Below the pieces are notes generated by a model. It searched no databases and was not told the origin of the DNA. It worked only from the letters and a program-made list of their open reading frames with translations. This document shows positions 26,132 to 34,661 of a DNA stretch of 64,000 nucleotides, one piece after another (position 1 is the stretch's first letter; the number at the start of each line of letters is the position of its first letter). The stretch spans positions 151,798 to 215,797 of the forward strand of contig NZ_JAINVU010000006.1 in the NCBI RefSeq assembly GCF_019880555.1, in the 5' to 3' direction. The DNA comes from Hephaestia mangrovi. GTDB taxonomy: Bacteria > Pseudomonadota > Alphaproteobacteria > Sphingomonadales > Sphingomonadaceae. The translations under genes and the position numbers were made by a program.

Positions 26132-28786
26132 ATGACCATCCGCAATCTCGAACCGCTGCTCCATCCCCGCACCATCGCCGTGATCGGCGGATCGGACCGA
26201 TCGGGCACGCTCGGCGCCGCGATCCTCGACAATCTGGTCGAGGGCGGCTTCAACGGCCTGATCGAGGCGGTCAATCTCCATCCGATCGTGCGGCCCGGCA
26301 TCGCTTGCGCCAGCTCGGTCGAGACGCTGGCGCGGACCCCCGATCTGGCGATCGTCGCCACGCCCGCCGCGACGGTGCCGCAGGTGATCGACGCGCTCGG
26401 CAAGCGCGGGTGCCGCGTCGCCGTGGTCATCAGCTCGGGTGTGCATGAGGACCCGGCCTTGCGCCAGGCGATGCTGGACGCCGCCGAGCCGCACCTGCTG
26501 CGCATCGTCGGGCCCAATTGCCTGGGCGTGCTGATGCCGCATGTCGGCCTCAACGCGTCGTTCGCGGCCAGCCCGGCGGCGCCCGGCCGGCTGGCGCTGA
26601 TCTCGCAGAGCGGCGCGCTGGTGACGGCGATGCTCGACTGGGCGACCGATCGCCGGGTAGGTTTTTCCGGCATCGTCTCGGCCGGCGACATGAGCGACGT
26701 CGATCTGGGCGACCTGATCGACCTGTTCGCCGCCGACCGCCACACCGCGGCGATCCTGCTCTACATCGAAGGCGTCACCAATCCCGCCAAATTCATGTCG
26801 GCGGCGCGCGCCGCGGCGCGCGACAAGCCGGTCATCGCGATCAAGGCGGGCCGCACCAAGGGCGCGGGCAGGGCGGCGCTGTCGCATACCGGCGCGATCA
26901 CCGGCAGCTACGATGTCGCCGCCGCCGCGTTCCGCCGCGCCGGGATCGTCACGGTCGAGACGCTGAGCGAGATGTTCGACGCTGCCGAGGTGCTTGCCCG
27001 GCCACCGGCGATCGCCGGTAACCGCGTCGCGATCGTCACCAATGGCGGCGGCCCCGGCATCCTGGCGGAGGATGCCTTGCCAGGCGCCGGCGCGGTGCTT
27101 GCCGATCTCGGCGCGGCAACGATCGATCGAATCGGCACCGCGCTTGGTCATGGCTGGTCGCGCGCCAACCCGGTCGATCTCGGCGGCGATGTCACGGCGG
27201 CGGCGTTTGCCGAAGCGGTGACGGCGGCGAGCGCGGATCCGGACGTCGACGCGGTGCTGGCGATCAACTGCCCGACCGCGATCGGCGACGGCGCCGCCAC
27301 GGCGGCCGCGCTTGCCGAGGTGCTGCCCGAGCGGCCGCGCGTGCCGGTGATCGGCTGCTGGCTCGGCCCGCGCCATGCCGCGGCGGCGCGCGACGCCTGT
27401 GCGCGCCGCGACGTCGCGTTGTTCGACACGATCGAGGGCGCCGTCGGCGGCGTTCGCGATTTGCTCGCTGCCCGCGAGGCGCAAGCCATTCTCCGCCGGA
27501 CTCCGCCGCTGCGGCCGATTGCCGAAGCCGATCGCTCACGAGCGCGGGCGATGCTGGTCGGGGCGCGCTCCGAACACCGCCAGGTGCTCAATGCGGTCGA
27601 GGCCAAATCGGTGCTTGCCGCTTATGGCATCCCCACCGCGCCGGCGCGGTTTGCGCGCACGATCGGCGGGATCGAGGCGGCATGCGCGGACCTCGCGGCG
27701 CCCTATGTCGTCAAGATCGTATCGCCGCAGATCAGCCATAAGGCCGATGTCGGCGGTGTCGTCACCGGGCTGGTGACGCCGCTCGACGCCGTCACCGCCG
27801 CCGAGGCGGTGAGTGCGCGCATCGCGCGCGAACACCCCGATGCCTCGATACTGGGATTCGAGATCGAACCGATGATCGTCCGGCCGCATGCGCGCGAGCT
27901 GCTGGTCGGGATTGCCCGCGATGCGACCTTCGGCCCGTATCTGGTGGTCGGCGCCGGCGGCACGGCGGTGGAAGTGTTGCGCGACCGGGCGATCGGCCTG
28001 CCGCCGCTCGATGCGGCGCTGGCGCGCGACATGATCGACCGGACCCGCGTCAGTCGCCTGCTCGCTGCCTATCGGCAAGTGCCGGCGGCGAATGTCGACG
28101 CCGTGGTGGCGGTGCTCGAGGCGGTGTCGTCGATGATCGTCGACTTCCCCGAGATCGCCGAACTCGATATCAACCCGCTGATCGTCGATCCCGATGGCGT
28201 GATCGCGCTCGACGCGCGGATCCGCCTCGACGCGCCGGTGCTGCCGGTGATCCGCCCGGTGCCGGTGCAATGGACCGCCGATCTCGAGACCCGCTCGAAG
28301 CTCCGCATGCACGTCCGCCCGGTGCTGCCGACCGATGCCGAGGCGCTGGCCGAATTCTTCCACCACGTCACGCCCGAGGATCTGCGCTTCCGCTTCCTCT
28401 CGGCGATCCGCGACGTGGGGCCGGATCGGATCGCGGCGATGACGCAGATCGATTATCGCCGGACGATGACCTTCCTGGCCTTTGCCGGCGAAACGCTGAT
28501 CGCCAGCGCGACGCTGGCTGCCGATCCCGATCTCAAACATGCCGAAGTGGCGATCTCGGTGCATCGCGATTTCAAGAATCGCGGCGCGAGCTGGACGCTG
28601 CTCGAGCACGTCCTGCGCTATGCCCGCGCCGAGGGGATCGAAACGGTCGAATCGGTCGAAAGCGCCGACAACCGGGCGGCACTGTCGCTCGAGCACGAAA
28701 TGGGCTTTCGCGAGGTACGCGGCGAGGGCGATTCGCGCGAGATGACGGTGCGCAAGTGGCTGACCGAAGAAGCGGCGGCCGAGTAA
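26132..28786 (+). CDS. Bifunctional acyl-CoA synthetase (NDP-forming)-like / GNAT protein acetyltransferase (Pat-like)
   Basis: The 884 residues have the domain order of Pat/YfiQ: a CoA-binding Rossmann domain (HPRTIAVIGGSDRSGTLG near residue 12), succinyl-CoA-ligase-like domains (about 150-450), an ATP-grasp region (about 470-690, with HKADVGGVVTGL) and a C-terminal GNAT domain (about 715-880, with DLKHAEVAISVHRDFKNRG). In enzymes of this layout the GNAT part acetylates lysines of acyl-CoA synthetases and other proteins, and the ligase-like part senses acyl-CoA. Whether the ligase half is active cannot be told here. It stands alone behind FixJ-type box B; a hairpin (28772-28794) spans its stop codon. 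Confidence 0.88.
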   Translation: MTIRNLEPLLHPRTIAVIGGSDRSGTLGAAILDNLVEGGFNGLIEAVNLHPIVRPGIACASSVETLARTPDLAIVATPAATVPQVIDALGKRGCRVAVVISSGVHEDPALRQAMLDAAEPHLLRIVGPNCLGVLMPHVGLNASFAASPAAPGRLALISQSGALVTAMLDWATDRRVGFSGIVSAGDMSDVDLGDLIDLFAADRHTAAILLYIEGVTNPAKFMSAARAAARDKPVIAIKAGRTKGAGRAALSHTGAITGSYDVAAAAFRRAGIVTVETLSEMFDAAEVLARPPAIAGNRVAIVTNGGGPGILAEDALPGAGAVLADLGAATIDRIGTALGHGWSRANPVDLGGDVTAAAFAEAVTAASADPDVDAVLAINCPTAIGDGAATAAALAEVLPERPRVPVIGCWLGPRHAAAARDACARRDVALFDTIEGAVGGVRDLLAAREAQAILRRTPPLRPIAEADRSRARAMLVGARSEHRQVLNAVEAKSVLAAYGIPTAPARFARTIGGIEAACADLAAPYVVKIVSPQISHKADVGGVVTGLVTPLDAVTAAEAVSARIAREHPDASILGFEIEPMIVRPHARELLVGIARDATFGPYLVVGAGGTAVEVLRDRAIGLPPLDAALARDMIDRTRVSRLLAAYRQVPAANVDAVVAVLEAVSSMIVDFPEIAELDINPLIVDPDGVIALDARIRLDAPVLPVIRPVPVQWTADLETRSKLRMHVRPVLPTDAEALAEFFHHVTPEDLRFRFLSAIRDVGPDRIAAMTQIDYRRTMTFLAFAGETLIASATLAADPDLKHAEVAISVHRDFKNRGASWTLLEHVLRYARAEGIETVESVESADNRAALSLEHEMGFREVRGEGDSREMTVRKWLTEEAAAE

Positions 28787-28894
28787 GCCGCCGCCGCCCG
28801 GCCAGGCCCAATATCTTTGCCATTTCGACGCGCCTCGAACGTGCAATGAATAGGTCCTGACCCCAGGGTCGATCGACATTCAGGAGGTGGCGGC

Positions 28895-29003
28895 GCGAAA
28901 ATGGTGGATTTTCGTGACCCGGAGCGCAGCGGACTACAGGTCCGTGAGCACCGGAAAGCGCGTAAGAGCCGCCATTTGCAGCCCGCCAGAACTGAATGGC
29001 GAT
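28895..29003. other. Possible structured element in the 222-base Pat-USP gap
   Basis: The gap between the convergent Pat-like and USP genes (28787-29008) has no convincing gene. It holds stacked inverted repeats: CGGAC-TACAG-GTCCG (28930-28944) nested within flanking CCGG repeats, and CGCCATT with AATGGCG (28970-29001). A palindrome-like GACCC-CA-GGGTC lies at 28859-28870. These could form a small RNA, a bidirectional 3' structure or a protein site. I could not match it to a known RNA family. Confidence 0.35.
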
Positions 29004-29008
29004 CGGCC

Positions 29009-29818
29009 CTAGTGCGCGAGGAAGACCGGGATCGGGCTCTTGGTCAGCATCGTCCGGGTGACGCCGCCGAACAGGCCTTCGACGAAGCGCAGATGCCCGA
29101 ACCCGCCCATCACGACATAAGCGTAGCGGCCGCTCGCCGCCTCCGCGATCAGCGCGTCACCGATCTTGCCTTCGGGGCGCTCGCGCCGGATCACCGCATG
29201 CACGCCGTGGCGCGACAGATAGATCGCCGCGTCCTCGACCAATGCGTCATTGTCCGGCTCGCTGAACTGCAGCACCACCACCTTGCCGGCAAGCTGCAGC
29301 AGCGGCACGGCGGCGCGCAGCGCGGCGGCGGCGGTGTGCGAGCCGTCCCACGCCACCAGCGCGGTCTCGGCGACCGCGAGGCCTTCGGCATAATCGGGCA
29401 CCGCGAGTACGGGCTTGCCCGATTTCACCACCAGGTCTCCGGCGACGTGACGCATGTCGGGCAGCGGAAAGTCTTCGAGCTGGCGGCTGACCACGATCAG
29501 GTCGGCAAGGTCCGCCGCACTGCGCAGCGCCGGCTCGAAATTGCCCACCACGTCATGCCAGTTCCATGGCACGTCCTCATGCGCCAGCCGCTGTTCGAGC
29601 CGCGCGCGGTTGGCGCTTTCGCGCTCGCGCTCGTCAGCCAGCAACATGGAGGTCGCGCCGGTTTCGATGACGTCCATTCCCATCACCGGCGGCATCACCA
29701 CGACGTCGAGGCAGGTGAGATGCCCCTCCAGTGCCCGTGTCACGTCGAGCGCGGCCTGGAGCCTCGCCTCCTGACCCGGATCGTCATGCACAAGCAGCAG
29801 AATGTTCTTCATTGCCAT
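29009..29818 (-). CDS. Tandem-domain universal stress protein
   Basis: Cytoplasmic protein of 269 residues made of two Usp domains (about 4-145 and 150-268). It begins MAMKNILLLVHDDPGQEARLQ and ends with the nucleotide-site-like VMGGFGHLRFVEGLFGGVT, close to the G-2x-G-9x-G pattern of ATP-binding Usp proteins. It is a clear paralogue of the 267-residue protein at 32433, sharing both ends. A GAGGA site precedes the ATG at 29818. FixJ-type box D lies 50 bases upstream, inside the end of the L,D-transpeptidase gene, so it can be transcribed alone. Confidence 0.9.
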   Translation of the reverse strand: MAMKNILLLVHDDPGQEARLQAALDVTRALEGHLTCLDVVVMPPVMGMDVIETGATSMLLADERERESANRARLEQRLAHEDVPWNWHDVVGNFEPALRSAADLADLIVVSRQLEDFPLPDMRHVAGDLVVKSGKPVLAVPDYAEGLAVAETALVAWDGSHTAAAALRAAVPLLQLAGKVVVLQFSEPDNDALVEDAAIYLSRHGVHAVIRRERPEGKIGDALIAEAASGRYAYVVMGGFGHLRFVEGLFGGVTRTMLTKSPIPVFLAH

Positions 29819-29868
29819 CGTCCTCGGCTGTCCGGGGCGACTAAGCCACGAGCATCGGGGGCCGGGGT

Positions 29869-29885
29869 ATCGGGGAACTTACCTA
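29869..29885 (-). promoter_or_regulatory. FixJ-type box D, upstream of the USP gene
   Basis: Minus strand TAGGTAAGTTCCCCGAT, the copy nearest to the classical FixJ sequence (GTA..TTCCC). It overlaps the stop codon of the L,D-transpeptidase gene and ends 50 bases before the USP start. Confidence 0.55.
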
Positions 29886-30856
29886 GAGCTGGCCGAGGCA
29901 GCGCTGGGCTCGCTTTCGATCAGCGGTTCGGGGGCGGCAGCGGCGAGCGCCGCCATGCTGTCCGGGGTGAGCAGCACGGTCGTACCCGGCATGATCGCGG
30001 CGAGCACCTGCTTCTCGAAAGTCGGGTCGACGGCGACGTGCTGCCCCGTTTCGTCCGCGTCGGGGGTCGCAATGTCCTGGCCGGGCAAGGGCAAGCGCGT
30101 CCAGTGCCGCCCCCCGGCATCGATCGATTGCAGCGAATAGGCTGCCGGTCGCGCGATCGGTGTCGCCAGCGCGACGGGCGCGGTGCCGATCACCACGCCG
30201 TTGCGCAGTACGGTGACTTGCCGGTCGGCGCCGCTCACCACGATCGAGACGGGGCCGATCGGCGCCTTGTCGGGCTGCCAGACGGTGTCGCCGGCGGGCG
30301 GCGGCTGATCGCCCTGGCCGAGCAGATCGGGCGCCGGAACCATATGCGGCAACTCGGGCTTGTCGGTGATCACAACCGTCATGCCGGTGCGCGTTTCGCC
30401 ATAGAGCTTCTCGGCGAACGCTTTGGGCAGGCGGATGCAGCCGTGCGAGGCGGGATAGCCGGGCAGAGTTCCCCCGTGCAGCGCGACGCCGTCCCAGGTC
30501 AGCCGCTCCATGAACGGCATCGGTGCGCTGTCGTAGAGGCTCGAATAATGCTCGACCTGCTTCTGCAGGATGGTGAACACGCCGGTCGGCGTGCGATGGC
30601 CGGGCTTGCCGGTGGAAACGGTTGAGATGCCGATCGGCAGGCCGTTGCGATAGACCACCAGTCGCTGCGTCTCGCGATTGACGACGAGCAGCATCGGCCC
30701 TTCCGGGGCGAGCTGCGGCGCCCACAGATATTCGCCGGGCTTGAGCTTCTCCACCGCCGCCATGACCGAGCCGCTGTCGAGCGACTGGGCGGCGGCGGGC
30801 AACGGCACGGCGATGCACGCCAGAGCGAGCACCGCGATCGGAACGCGAATCTTCAT
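29879..30856 (-). CDS. L,D-transpeptidase (YkuD) family protein
   Basis: Secreted or periplasmic cell-wall enzyme of 325 residues. A signal peptide (MKIRVPIAVLALACIAVPLP, then AAAQ) precedes a YkuD catalytic domain (about 55-165). Its active site is HGGTLPGYPASHGCIRLP, where the Cys is the acyl-enzyme nucleophile. The C-terminal half (PVSIVVSGADRQVTVLRNGV) looks like a second, degenerate YkuD-like repeat without the Cys. Expected role: 3-3 cross-links or lipoprotein attachment in peptidoglycan. Its start overlaps the adh stop (ATGA), so the two share box E. Confidence 0.88.
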   Translation of the reverse strand: MKIRVPIAVLALACIAVPLPAAAQSLDSGSVMAAVEKLKPGEYLWAPQLAPEGPMLLVVNRETQRLVVYRNGLPIGISTVSTGKPGHRTPTGVFTILQKQVEHYSSLYDSAPMPFMERLTWDGVALHGGTLPGYPASHGCIRLPKAFAEKLYGETRTGMTVVITDKPELPHMVPAPDLLGQGDQPPPAGDTVWQPDKAPIGPVSIVVSGADRQVTVLRNGVVIGTAPVALATPIARPAAYSLQSIDAGGRHWTRLPLPGQDIATPDADETGQHVAVDPTFEKQVLAAIMPGTTVLLTPDSMAALAAAAPEPLIESEPSAASASSR

Positions 30857-31929
30857 GGCTTGATGGCGACCTTCAACACGCCATCGCGCTGATGGCCGAA
30901 CAAATCATAGGCGGTCTCGATGTCGTCGAGACTGAAATGGTGCGTGACCAGCGCGGCGGTATCGATCCGGCCGCCATTCACCATCGCCATCAGGCGGCGC
31001 ATCCGCTCCTTGCCGCCGGGGCACAATGTGGTGACGATGCGGTTGTCGCCCAGCCCGGCCGAAAAGGCGTCGAGCGGGATGGTGAGGTCGCTCGAATAGA
31101 CGCCGAGCGACGACAGCGTGCCGCCGGGGCGCAGCACGCGCAGCGCCCATTCGAACGTCTGCTGCTTGCCCAGCGCCTCGATCGAGACGTCGACGCCGCG
31201 GCCGTCGGTCAGTTTCATGATCGCGGCGACGGGATCTTCCTTGGTGAAGTCCACCACCTCGTCGGCACCCATCTTGCGGGAGATCGCGGCGCGGGCGGGC
31301 ACGGACTCAACGGCGATGATCCTGGCGGCGCCCATCAGCCGCGCGCCGGCGGTCGCGCACAATCCGATCGGCCCTTGCGCGAACACTGCGACGGTGTCGC
31401 CGATCCTGACCTTGCCCGATTGCGCGCCCGAAAAGCCGGTCGACAGGATGTCGGGGCACATCAGCACCTGCTCGTCGGTCAGCCCCTCGGGGATCGGCGC
31501 GAGATTGGCCATCGCGTCGGGCACCAGCAGGTAATCGGCCTGCGCGCCGTCGATCGTGTTGCCGAACCGCCAGCCGCCCATCGCTTTCCAGCCGTGCTTG
31601 GTGCCGGCCCCGCATTGCGAATGGCAGCCGTCGAGCGAGGCGTTGGACGTGCCCGACGGCGTGATTGCCCCGGCGATGACGCGCTGGCCCTCTTCGTACC
31701 CGGTCACCGCCGAGCCGAGCTTCTCGATCACCCCGACCGGTTCGTGGCCGATGGTCAGCCCCGATTGCACCGGATATTCGCCCTTGAGGATGTGGATATC
31801 GGTGCCGCAGATCGTGGTGGTGGTGATGCGGATCAGCGCATCGAGCGGCCCGACATCGGGGATCGGCTTTTCACCGAGCACGATTCGGCCCGGTTCGACG
31901 AAGATCGTCGCGCGCATCTTCTCGGCCAT
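30853..31929 (-). CDS. Zinc-dependent alcohol dehydrogenase family protein
   Basis: Medium-chain NAD(P)-dependent dehydrogenase, 358 residues. The catalytic zinc region is TICGTDIHILKGEYP with GHEPVGVIEKLG. The usual four-Cys structural zinc lobe is replaced by a loop with CHSQCGAGTKHG, as in secondary-alcohol dehydrogenases that lack it. The cofactor fold runs from VAVFAQGPIGL, and the tail HHFSLDDIETAYDLF is typical. Substrate could be a secondary alcohol or short-chain aldehyde, plausible for fermentation at low oxygen. The ATG at 31929 has AAAGGAG eight bases upstream, and box E lies 50 bases before it. Confidence 0.86.
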   Translation of the reverse strand: MAEKMRATIFVEPGRIVLGEKPIPDVGPLDALIRITTTTICGTDIHILKGEYPVQSGLTIGHEPVGVIEKLGSAVTGYEEGQRVIAGAITPSGTSNASLDGCHSQCGAGTKHGWKAMGGWRFGNTIDGAQADYLLVPDAMANLAPIPEGLTDEQVLMCPDILSTGFSGAQSGKVRIGDTVAVFAQGPIGLCATAGARLMGAARIIAVESVPARAAISRKMGADEVVDFTKEDPVAAIMKLTDGRGVDVSIEALGKQQTFEWALRVLRPGGTLSSLGVYSSDLTIPLDAFSAGLGDNRIVTTLCPGGKERMRRLMAMVNGGRIDTAALVTHHFSLDDIETAYDLFGHQRDGVLKVAIKP

Positions 31930-31979
31930 GGCGATGCTCCTTTCGGCGAATGGCTTGGCAGATCGGGTGTGCTCGGTCG

Positions 31980-31996
31980 TTCGGGTAAATCCCGTA
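31980..31996 (-). promoter_or_regulatory. FixJ-type box E, upstream of adh
   Basis: Minus strand TACGGGATTTACCCGAA, identical to box A in its first ten bases. It lies between the small USP gene and adh and ends 50 bases before the adh start, indicating a separate promoter for adh and the L,D-transpeptidase gene. Confidence 0.58.
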
Positions 31997-32004
31997 GATC
32001 GCGG

Positions 32005-32427
32005 CTATTCGCGCACGATCATCACCGAGCAGCGGGCGTGCCGGGCGACCCGCGAGGCGTTGGCGCCGATCAGGAAATCGCGCATTGCCGGGCGGTGCGA
32101 GGCCATCACGATCAGGTCCGCCTCGATGTCCGCCGCGGCATCGAGGATCGCGCCGTAGATCGAACCCGAGCCGACCCGCACGGCCGCCTTGTCCTTGCCC
32201 AACTCGCGGTCGGCGAGATTGGCGAGGTGAGTCGTCGTCTTGTCGACCAGCGCGCCGTAATTGATCGCCGACCAGGCGGCCTCGCTGGTCGCATCGCGAT
32301 CGGTGATCACCGTCATCACCGTCAATCGCGCGTCGAACGCGTCCGCCAGCGCGCGCGCCGCGGGAATCGCCTTCGACCATGACGAGGGCTCGTCGAGATC
32401 GACCGGCACGAGGATTTGGCGGAACAT
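32005..32427 (-). CDS. Single-domain universal stress protein
   Basis: Usp family protein of 140 residues (MFRQILVPVDLDEPSSWSKA at the start). It has the C-terminal nucleotide motif IVMASHRPAMRDFLIGANASRVARHARCSVMIVRE, which fits the G-2x-G-9x-G type loosely. It starts five bases after the larger USP gene and is almost certainly co-transcribed with it from box F. The ATG at 32427 is the start that matches family length. Confidence 0.9.
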   Translation of the reverse strand: MFRQILVPVDLDEPSSWSKAIPAARALADAFDARLTVMTVITDRDATSEAAWSAINYGALVDKTTTHLANLADRELGKDKAAVRVGSGSIYGAILDAAADIEADLIVMASHRPAMRDFLIGANASRVARHARCSVMIVRE

Positions 32428-32432
32428 GGCGT

Positions 32433-33236
32433 TCAATGCGCCAGGAACAGCGGTATTGCGGCGTCGTGGAACAGCCGGCGAGTGACCCCGCCGAACGCGG
32501 CTTCGATCAGGCGGCTGTGGCCGAAGCCGCCCATCACCAGCCAATCGGCGCGATACGATTGCGTCGCGGCAAGGATCACTGTGCTCGCGACATCGGCCAG
32601 CGCCGAATCGCGGCGGATCACCGGCTTGATGCCGTGGCGCGACAGATATTCGGCGGCGCGTTCGGCGGGCAGCTTGATCGACCCGTCATCGACCTCGAAC
32701 AGCGTCACGTTGGCGGCGAGCGCGAGCAGCGGCACCGCCGCGCGCAGCGCCGCCTCGGCGGCCGGCGAGCCATCCCAGGCGATCATGGCGTGGCCGGTGA
32801 CGTCGAAGCGCCGCGCTTGCGGCGGCACCGCGAGCACCGGCTTGCCCGAGCCGACGATCAGCTCGCCGGCGACATGCGCCATCTCGCGTCCGGGGAAATG
32901 ATCGAGATGGGCATTGACCACGACGATGTCGTTGAGCCGCATCGCCTTGCGAACGCCATCGCTGAGCAGGCCCGACGTATCGGCCCAGCTCCACGGCACG
33001 TCCTCGGCCGCGAGCCGCTTTTCCAGCCGCTCGCGATTGCGCGCTTCCTTGGCTTCCTCGTCGGCGATCAGCAGAGCTTCGCCGCCCGAGGAGATATAGT
33101 CGTCCATGAAGCGCGGCATGATCGCGACGTCGATGCACGCGAGATGACCGTCGATCGCCCGCGTGAGATCGAGCGCGCATTGCAGCCGCGCCTCCTGTCC
33201 GGCGTCGTCATGGACCAGCAGCAGCACGTTCTTCAT
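32433..33236 (-). CDS. Tandem-domain universal stress protein
   Basis: Paralogue of the USP at 29009. It has 267 residues, two Usp domains, the N-terminus MKNVLLLVHDDAGQEARLQ and the C-terminus VMGGFGHSRLIEAAFGGVT before IPLFLAH. The two share most end residues but differ in the middle (DDYISSGGEALLIADEEAKE here), so duplication is not recent. FixJ-type box F lies 57 bases upstream. Role is inferred from the family: survival or metabolic slow-down under stress. Confidence 0.9.
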   Translation of the reverse strand: MKNVLLLVHDDAGQEARLQCALDLTRAIDGHLACIDVAIMPRFMDDYISSGGEALLIADEEAKEARNRERLEKRLAAEDVPWSWADTSGLLSDGVRKAMRLNDIVVVNAHLDHFPGREMAHVAGELIVGSGKPVLAVPPQARRFDVTGHAMIAWDGSPAAEAALRAAVPLLALAANVTLFEVDDGSIKLPAERAAEYLSRHGIKPVIRRDSALADVASTVILAATQSYRADWLVMGGFGHSRLIEAAFGGVTRRLFHDAAIPLFLAH

Positions 33237-33293
33237 CGATCCGCTCCTTCGGGCTGATGTCCGGCGTTTTATGGCGCCCTCGCGGGCCGGCCT

Positions 33294-33310
33294 ATCGGGG
33301 CTTTCCCGTA
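33294..33310 (-). promoter_or_regulatory. FixJ-type box F, between USP pair and DUF4010 gene
   Basis: Minus strand TACGGGAAAGCCCCGAT. It ends 57 bases before the USP start. Because the site is close to a dyad, it may also serve the divergent DUF4010 gene, whose start is 66 bases away on the other side. Confidence 0.55.
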
Positions 33311-33376
33311 ACCCCGGCTCCCGATCTAAGGGTTATTACGGACTGATTTCGCGCCGCCGGGGCGCACAGTGGCGGG

Positions 33377-34639
33377 ATGGACGTCGAGCCGCGGCATCTG
33401 ATTATTCGCCTCGCCGCGGCGCTGGCGATCGGCGCGCTGGCCGGCATCGAACGGGGCTGGACGCTGCGCGACCGGCGCGACGGCACCCGCGTCGCCGGGG
33501 TGCGGACGGTGACGCTGATCGGGCTCGCTGGCGGCGTCGCCGGCATCGAGGCCAGCCTGGGTCAGCCGATCGCTGCCGCGGCGATCGTCGCCGCGATCGC
33601 CGCGCTGCTGGTTGCGGGATATGCCCGCGCGGCACACCAACAGGCCGACGCGACCAGCGCCGCCACTGGCGTGCTGGTGCTGGCGATCGGCTTCCTGGCC
33701 GGCATCGGCATCGTCGGCCCGGCGCTGGCCGCTGCCGCGCTGGCGGTGCTGATCCTCGCGTTGCGCGACAATCTCCACCGCTTCGTCGCGCGGCTCGACC
33801 AGCGCGATATCAAGGCGCTCGCGCGATTCGCGGTGATCGCGCTGGCCGTGCTCCCGTTCCTCCCCGATCGGGCGATGGGCCCGCTTCTCGCCTGGAATCC
33901 GTTCAGATTATGGCTTGTGGTAGTGCTCGTCACCGGCTTCTCCTTCGCCGGTTACGCCGCCAATCGCGTGTTCGGCACGCAACATGGCACGATCGCCACG
34001 GCGGTGATCGGTGGCGCCTATTCGTCGACGGCGGTGACGCAGTCGCTCGCCCAGCGCATGCGCGACAGCACCAGCGATCCCACCGCGACGGCGGGCATCG
34101 CGCTGGCGAGCACCGTGATGTACGGCCGCGTCCTCGTGCTGGTCGCGATGCTGGCCGGGCGCGTGTTCCTGCCCTTCGCCACGCTGATCACGCCGGCGCT
34201 GGTGACGCAGGCGGTGGCATCCTTGTGGCTCTATCGCCGGGCGAGCGGCAACGGCGCCGCCGCGGCGCCCGGCAACCCGATCGCGATGCTGCCGGCGTTG
34301 AGCTTCATGGCGTTCGTCGCCGTCGCCGCCGTCGCTGCGCGTTGGGCGGAGGCGCGGTTCGGTAGCAGCGGCATCGCCATGCTGTTGTTCCTGGTCGGAT
34401 CGGCGGACGTCGATGCCTCGATCGTCACCGCGGGCGGGTTGCCGCCGTCCGCGATCGCGCCCGATCTTGCCGCATTGGCGCTGGCCGGCACGGTCGTCGC
34501 CAACATGACGCTCAAGATCGGGGTGACGCTTGCTTATGCCGGCAGACGCGGAACGGCGGCGGCTCTTGCGCTTGCCGCGAGCACGCTGGTTCTCGCCGCG
34601 AGTTGCGCGTTCGCCTGGGTCGCGATCGGCGGGGGCTGA
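33377..34639 (+). CDS. MgtC/DUF4010 family membrane protein
   Basis: Inner-membrane protein of 420 residues. The N-terminal MgtC-like domain has four or so spans and the motif ALAIGALAGIERGWTLRD, with RVAGVRTVTLIGLAGG matching the MgtC/SapB core. The C-terminal DUF4010 half adds about eight spans and the conserved GGAYSSTAVTQSLAQR. Such proteins are suspected ion or metal transport or regulatory factors. It is divergent from the USP pair and may share their FixJ-type box. It converges on the acyl-CoA dehydrogenase gene. Confidence 0.85.
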   Translation: MDVEPRHLIIRLAAALAIGALAGIERGWTLRDRRDGTRVAGVRTVTLIGLAGGVAGIEASLGQPIAAAAIVAAIAALLVAGYARAAHQQADATSAATGVLVLAIGFLAGIGIVGPALAAAALAVLILALRDNLHRFVARLDQRDIKALARFAVIALAVLPFLPDRAMGPLLAWNPFRLWLVVVLVTGFSFAGYAANRVFGTQHGTIATAVIGGAYSSTAVTQSLAQRMRDSTSDPTATAGIALASTVMYGRVLVLVAMLAGRVFLPFATLITPALVTQAVASLWLYRRASGNGAAAAPGNPIAMLPALSFMAFVAVAAVAARWAEARFGSSGIAMLLFLVGSADVDASIVTAGGLPPSAIAPDLAALALAGTVVANMTLKIGVTLAYAGRRGTAAALALAASTLVLAASCAFAWVAIGGG

Positions 34640-34661
34640 AGCGGCCTTTAGCGGCGGGACG

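Noticed and set aside
28901..30625. A 574-codon plus-strand frame beginning in the Pat-USP gap
   Set aside because: It runs antisense through a USP and an L,D-transpeptidase whose families are certain; composition is typical of a shadow frame.
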